Shown here in pieces: positions 59,201 to 64,000 of a stretch of 64,000 nt of DNA. The stretch covers positions 45,068,347 through 45,132,346 of the forward strand of contig CM060337.1 in NCBI GenBank assembly GCA_030674155.1, given 5' to 3'. The DNA comes from Stramonita haemastoma (lineage: Eukaryota > Mollusca > Gastropoda > Neogastropoda > Muricidae). A program made the translations under genes and the position numbers. The notes under the pieces were generated by a model. It made no database searches, was not told the origin of the DNA, and was given only the letters and a program-made list of their open reading frames with translations. The number at the start of each line of letters is the position of its first letter. Within the stretch, counting starts at the first letter, position 1.

Positions 59201-62200
59201 AAAGGAAGAGTGGCAGAGGAGAGGCGAACAGGGAGTAAGTATGAAGCGAAGACATGGTGAATGGATGGGCTGATTTAGCAGTGCAATGGCCAAGTAAGGA
59301 CCAAGGCACCAGAGACTGTACTGATGGAAGGAAGATTGGATGGGTGGATGAGATGAAGGTTGAACTGTGTGGTAAAGGCGACGGCAGGCACCAGATGGAT
59401 GCGAGGCTTGTTGTAAAGCTGTGCTCGTAGCGTTGGTTTGGGCCTGCTAAGGTGTGATGCCTTCTTACAGGGTGGTTACTCTGAAGGTTGAGGATGACCA
59501 TGAGGTCACCAGCAGAGTGGAGAGGGAAGGGTTAAGTTGGTTCAGGCTGAAGGCAGCCAGCCAACAGTAAGCTATAGCGGTGTGGTGAACCAGCTGGGGG
59601 CATCAGGGCCAGCCTGGAATTTGTCGAGGGGTTTTATCAGTTTGAAAAAAAAAAAGAGAGAACAAATTTGGAATATAATAACACCGCTCATCTTTTCCTT
59701 TCCTTTTTTGGGGGAGGGGTTCATACAAAACTTACTGATGAAAATTTAAGGACTTTTCAAGAGCTTTTAAGAACCTGGCTCTTGTTTTTAAGGACCATCT
59801 TCACTAAATTAGGCCTATGTTTCCTTTTCAACAAAATTCACAATTTGAAGCCGACAAACAAAACAACACTAACGGCTATTTTGCCCCATCTCCTTCATAA
59901 AAAGACACTGACATTTTTGCAGCAGCTAATCAAAGAATGGTTTTGATCAGCAATTATCACAGAACACTACAAGTGATCACCTCACCTAACCTTTCCTTGC
60001 ATACTGGTTCTTGAGGTTGAAATAACATACTTTAGACCTCTGTTACTAGTGGTACTTTAACAGGACACTGCTTTCAACATCATGTGCCTACTTTTAAAAA
60101 AAAAGAAAATGGCAATTCATCCCACGGAGTAATTATCAGATGGGGGTGGGTGGAGAATGGAGAGGGAGGACAGCTGATGGCACTGCTATGGACACAGATT
60201 TTCACATTACAGCACACTGACAGAAACAGCAAGATGCCAAACTGCTGCTGTAAAAAATGAAAAACGTTCAGTGTGTGTGTGTGTGTGTGTGTGTGTGTAC
60301 AAGTCTAAGTATGAGGAAGTATTGTGTATGAGTATTTGTGACTCTGTGTGTGTGTGTGTGGACACAGACACACACAAAGGGATAGAGAGAACTCTGTGTG
60401 CGTACAGATAACGCTCATACTTTTTGCTCCTCTTTCACACTTCTTAAAACTCATCATTATCAAAATGATCAACCATACATGCACTTTCATTTTAGGTCTT
60501 ACAGAAAAATTTAAGCACTTTTTAGGGACCTGTAATTTTATGTCTGATTTTAAAGACTTTCATGGCCTTGAAATGGGGACCCCAAAACTTAAGGACTTTA
60601 AAGGACCGTACGAACCCCGAGTGAATTTATATTGGTCTGGCTTTTTTTCTTTTTTCAAAAAGCAAAACATAGCTTGTCTGTTTTTTGTGAACTGCCTGTT
60701 TTAGTTTTAATATACTTGAACAGACATGCAACACACACACAGACACACACATCATAAAGGTAAAGCCAACAAAATGCTGTTTACATCTCCTGGTAAGATA
60801 AAGGGGAAACACTCCATGTAAAAGTCAGCTCCTGATATAAAGAGATCTTAAAAAAAAGAAATGTTTAAAAGCTCCTTTGGATACCTGACTATACAAGTCT
60901 AAATGGCAAGAAACTCTTTGAAAATAGCCGATATCAATTTAAGGTAGTTAACAAAATAATGGTATTTTGCATCGAGGAAGTTTAAATCCTTTCCACAGCA
61001 GAGCTTGCCCCTCCCAAGAAAAAAAAGGATATCAAGACTATTCCTACTGTTTTTTTTTTTTTTTTTTTAAATTCCTACTATTCTTATCCAGCAAACTGAG
61101 ACTGAATACTTTCACTCAGTATGTGTGTGTGTGTGTGTGTGTGTGTGCGCGTACGGTGTGTGTGTGCGTGTGTGTGCATAGAGAGAGAGAGAGAGCGAGA
61201 GAGAGAGAGAGGGGTGGGGAGAGTGTGTGAGAGTGTGCATGCATTCACAAGCATTAAAGTGTTTAAGTGAGATTAGTGCTAAATCTCTCTATCCCCCCCA
61301 CCCCCTCACTAAACACTTGTCAATCACCTTCACCCACCCTCCATATTACAACAAAAAACCCCAACAACAACAAAACCCCCACAAAAATATTCACAAACAA
61401 ATGATGATTTTGGTGTACAAATGAATGACACAACTATGCATGGAGAGAAACTGCATACCTGGGTCAAGGTAAGAGATAGTGTGATTTCTTCAGACAAATA
61501 GTTTTCTACCTTTGCTTTGTATGATCTTCAAACTCACCCATCTCAACTTTAGATTTAAGATGGTTCACTAACACAGCTGGGAGAGCAAATGATTATGAGC
61601 ATAAAAATGTTTTCATGCCATATTCATAGATCAATGATTGATATTTATTATCCTTTTCAGTTACTACACAGCTGAGAGAGCAAATATTTATGAGCAAAAT
61701 GTTCATGCATATTCATAATCAATGATTGATATTATTATAATTTTTCATTTATGTTCAATTATGTAAAGATCTTAACACTTACGACAATGACCTCAAATAG
61801 AGATGAGATATAATGACCTAAAAATACTGTGGCTGGCTACCATTGTCTCCTTGCAAACATACTTACAGGGCATGTTATGTATACACGTGTGTGTGCTGAA
61901 CTACCAAATTCTAAGCTTTCAAAACTCGGGGAGGGGGGGAGAGGCCTATGTACCATTAAAGCTGTAATTTGATACCAGCATGTCCTCCTCACTTCTGTTA
62001 TGCTATGCCACATAATAACTTGTATAACAAACAAATTCCACTTCATCATGTATCATGACCATCAGATCTTTGACAGACCTTTCTTTACACAGTTTTCAGC
62101 ACTTTCAGTATTCTATTATAAAAGGATCATGTCTTAGTGCAGTTTCAGAGAGATCCATGAATGTTTGGAAGTCAACAGTTTAATGGAGAAAGACGACTCA

Positions 62201-62948
62201 AAGATAATTTTATAACAGCAGGGCTGATATGCCAAATTCTTAACCAAAAAGTTTATCTTGATGGGTTATTCTAAATTTAAAACATTCGTGCTACTAGTTC
62301 ATATTTCTTACAGGTTTGCATGAATTCTTTTACCCCCAAATTGATGATCGTGAACTTGAGGTTGATGTTTGTGCAACGTTTCTTTTTCTTACAACTATCA
62401 TGATGATGGCATAGCATTTATACACTTGCATCGACATAAAAACGATATATACAAAGGGGTAACCCCCCCCCCCCCCCAAAATTTTTACATTCTGTAATTT
62501 CACAGGTCTAAGAATCATTAGCGAAAATGACGCCAAGATCAAACAACAGCATGGCTTACCTCTCCTTATGCGGCCAGACCAAGACTAGGAAAGAGGAAGT
62601 ACTTGAGTTGTTGCAAATCTGAGACACTTTACAATTGGTTTTATATAATGTTGAAATGCTGACAACACTCACATGAAATACATCATTATCTTAGGAACGT
62701 CAACACTCTCTCTCTATATATATACAGGCTGGTTTATGAATACACCATGGTGGTTGGTGCTAATCTTCCACGTTTGTTACCTTGATCGGCGGGGCATTCT
62801 GTAGTCGTCATACACGGGACTGCTTCGGCCTCGGGGACCCCCCCCATAGCCCCCCCCCCCACCACTTGACCTCCTGGGAGGACTCCTCCTGTCAGTGCGA
62901 CGTCTGCCATTGGACATTTCCACACGAACCCGACCACCATTGATTCTC
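56242..62948 (-). CDS. SRSF3: SRSF3/Rbp1-like SR splicing factor, upstream copy; RRM exon outside window
   Basis: Visible coding exons (5' to 3'): 62948-62781, 57577-57503, and 56248-56242 with TAG. The phases (2, 2, 2) and the 75-bp RS exon equal those of the downstream copy, and the Gly-rich exon ends in the same YDDYR motif. All visible exons join in frame without a break, ending RRRRSRSRS. The RRM N-terminal exon should lie beyond 64000. Expected total is about 148 residues. Role as for SRSF3-type factors; the lack of a zinc knuckle again argues against SRSF7. Confidence 0.87.
57080..57246 (-). mobile_element. SINE family A, 3' part
   Basis: ttattttgaggacaatggaa through gcggaacaggttttaacatt. 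It lies in the last intron of the upstream SR gene. Confidence 0.8.
57503..57577 (-). CDS. SRSF3: SR gene (upstream copy) exon 3, RS domain
   Basis: 75 bp, acceptor tttccccag, donor gtaagt. Encodes SFSPRRQRRRSDSESPMRRR then RSRS. Confidence 0.9.
59105..59640 (-). other. strand-asymmetric pyrimidine-rich block in the upstream SR gene intron
   Basis: Sense-strand C/T-rich, G+C-richer than its surroundings, with many CTTC, CATC and CCACC motifs. It occupies the same intron (between the Gly-rich and RS exons) as the candidate poison exon of the downstream copy. Splice-like sites exist (ctgccttcag; CACCCT|gtaaga), but I cannot fix borders. Confidence 0.4.
60270..60360. repeat. two short TG arrays
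   Basis: TG at 60270-60298 and 60345-60360. Confidence 0.9.
61122..61215. repeat. GT then GA microsatellite
   Basis: GT array, then GA to 61212. Confidence 0.94.
61574..61757. repeat. about 90-bp tandem duplication
   Basis: Two units sharing acacagctgggagagcaaat, ttatgagca and atcaatgattgatatt. The second is shortened. Confidence 0.82.
62781..62948 (-). CDS. SRSF3: SR gene (upstream copy) exon 2, RRM end and Gly-rich linker
   Basis: 168 bp, acceptor catttacag, donor gtaaca. Encodes RINGGRVRVEMSNGRRRTDR, a Pro/Arg stretch, GGGGGYGGGPRGR and VYDDYRMPRRS. The frame is intact, unlike its counterpart at 33.5 kb. Confidence 0.9.
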
Positions 62949-64000
62949 CTGTAAATGACAGCCACACTTTGGTTTAACCTGCATGTACCGTCTTGCTGAA
63001 AAAAAATATAACAGCAGCATCTAATTTCCTAACATTGTAAAATAAAAGTCTCCTTGAGACTGTTTCAATGGATATAGTGTATAGTGAACTTGGTGGAGGC
63101 TTCAGAGTACAACTAAGTGTTAAGTTATTCACAAGAAGACTGGCAACACAAAGTGATAAACACTAGGCATGTATTTGAGGAGAAAAACAAGTGACAGAGG
63201 AGGAGAGAGAAACTACTTTTGGTGAACTTTATAATCCTATACTCTACCCCTTTCTCTACTATCACATTCCCCACCCCTCTAAATCCACACATGTTGGCAA
63301 ACCTGCCAAGCTCCACTCAGTTATTATTATATGTAAAGCTGACCATCAAAGTCACACTTGACCTGTGGCTTCCACAGAATACATGTTCACACAATCGCTT
63401 AACTATTCTGAGCATTCACCTGGACTGCAAGTTATCAAACTCCAACATAATTATTATTTTTTGTCTTCTGATCTTTACACAACCAGCCACCAATGTACAT
63501 CAGTAGCCTCCTAAATTGAAAATCTCGGCTAGAATGTAAATCAAAACAAAAAATGATTGGTAATGTACCAAAATCAGAGAGCCATTACGGTGAAATAAAT
63601 AGAGCATAAAGTGAAGCACTCAATGTTGAGGAGGTGATAGGAGAAAAATCTTAAACAATTGTCAGATTTAAATTCTGGCCCCCTGTCTGTCATTATCAAC
63701 AGAGCCCTATTTTGCTTTCTGAATCACATCTTTTGAGTTTTTATATTCTTCACCATCTTGTTTTCAAAGTGAAGTGCAAATCTATGGTAAAAGGGAAACA
63801 ACAGCCAGTCAGAATTTGTGCTTAGCCCATGAGAAATATTGACAGGAAATGGCTCTTCATTAATTTTACTTTTAAAATATAAGCTCTATTTTTTTAAATA
63901 CGTAAACATCCACACAGCAGCCATGCTGGCACACCCATCATTCAGCAATACAGCCTCTGTTTATTTTTTGTGCCAAGTGGGGCATACTGTGCTCACTGTT
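62949..64000. other. intron of the upstream SR gene up to the window edge
   Basis: The RRM exon expected upstream is not found here; no RNP motif occurs on the minus strand. Confidence 0.5.

Noticed and set aside
59103..59501. 132-residue minus-strand open frame
   Set aside because: No family resemblance; more likely part of the non-coding pyrimidine-rich block of the SR gene intron.

Overview
The window is eukaryotic and intron-rich: conserved short exons with GT-AG junctions are scattered through long A+T-rich introns. CA, GA and AT microsatellites are very abundant, and several tRNA-derived SINE families and non-LTR, hAT-like and piggyBac-like remnants are present. The splicing-factor and tectonic genes are metazoan. 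The SINE content and a CXC-domain multicopy family known to me from molluscs and cnidarians make a gastropod-like mollusc the best guess (inference; no rRNA or mitochondrial marker is present). Most long open frames here are translations of simple repeats and are not genes.

Three or four real genes are visible. (1) 717-10897, minus strand: a tectonic (TCTN) gene, encoding a ciliary transition-zone protein. Nine coding exons run from the signal peptide and Thr-rich N-terminus through the cysteine cluster, and the gene leaves the window at its 3' side. (2) 12818-17693, plus strand: a conserved-looking multi-exon gene that I cannot name, diverging from the tectonic gene across a roughly 0.5-1.9 kb intergenic/promoter interval. 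(3) and (4) Two tandem, same-strand SRSF3/Rbp1-like SR splicing-factor genes on the minus strand. The downstream copy is nearly complete: 5' UTR exon near 42.6 kb, RRM exon at 35.7 kb, RRM-end/Gly-rich exon at 33.5 kb, RS exon at 29.9 kb and stop exon at 29.07 kb. The upstream copy (62.95-56.24 kb) has its RRM exon beyond the right edge. The two share exon phases, 75-bp RS exons and a final exon that contributes a single Ser codon and the stop.

Mobile DNA fills the rest. A degenerate CXC-family gene and piggyBac-like and TIR elements lie in the first intron of the downstream SR gene. The 43-55 kb interval between the two SR genes holds a graveyard of non-LTR reverse-transcriptase and endonuclease pieces, a hAT-like BED-finger transposase pseudogene, SINEs and microsatellites. 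A 12-bp target-site duplication at 24.1/24.8 kb frames one SINE that was itself split by a second SINE.

The most unusual signals are these. Minisatellite arrays sit on exon-intron junctions: a 3' splice site of the tectonic gene is repeated about 14 times (1376-2215), one of its 5' splice sites is repeated about 14 times (5125-5575), and a third array starts on a donor of the unnamed gene (16193-16700). In both SR genes the intron before the RS exon contains a strand-asymmetric pyrimidine-rich block; in the downstream gene this can be read as a poison exon with an early in-frame stop. The Gly-rich exon of the downstream SR gene is 179 bp although its phases require a multiple of 3, implying a one-base lesion or assembly error.
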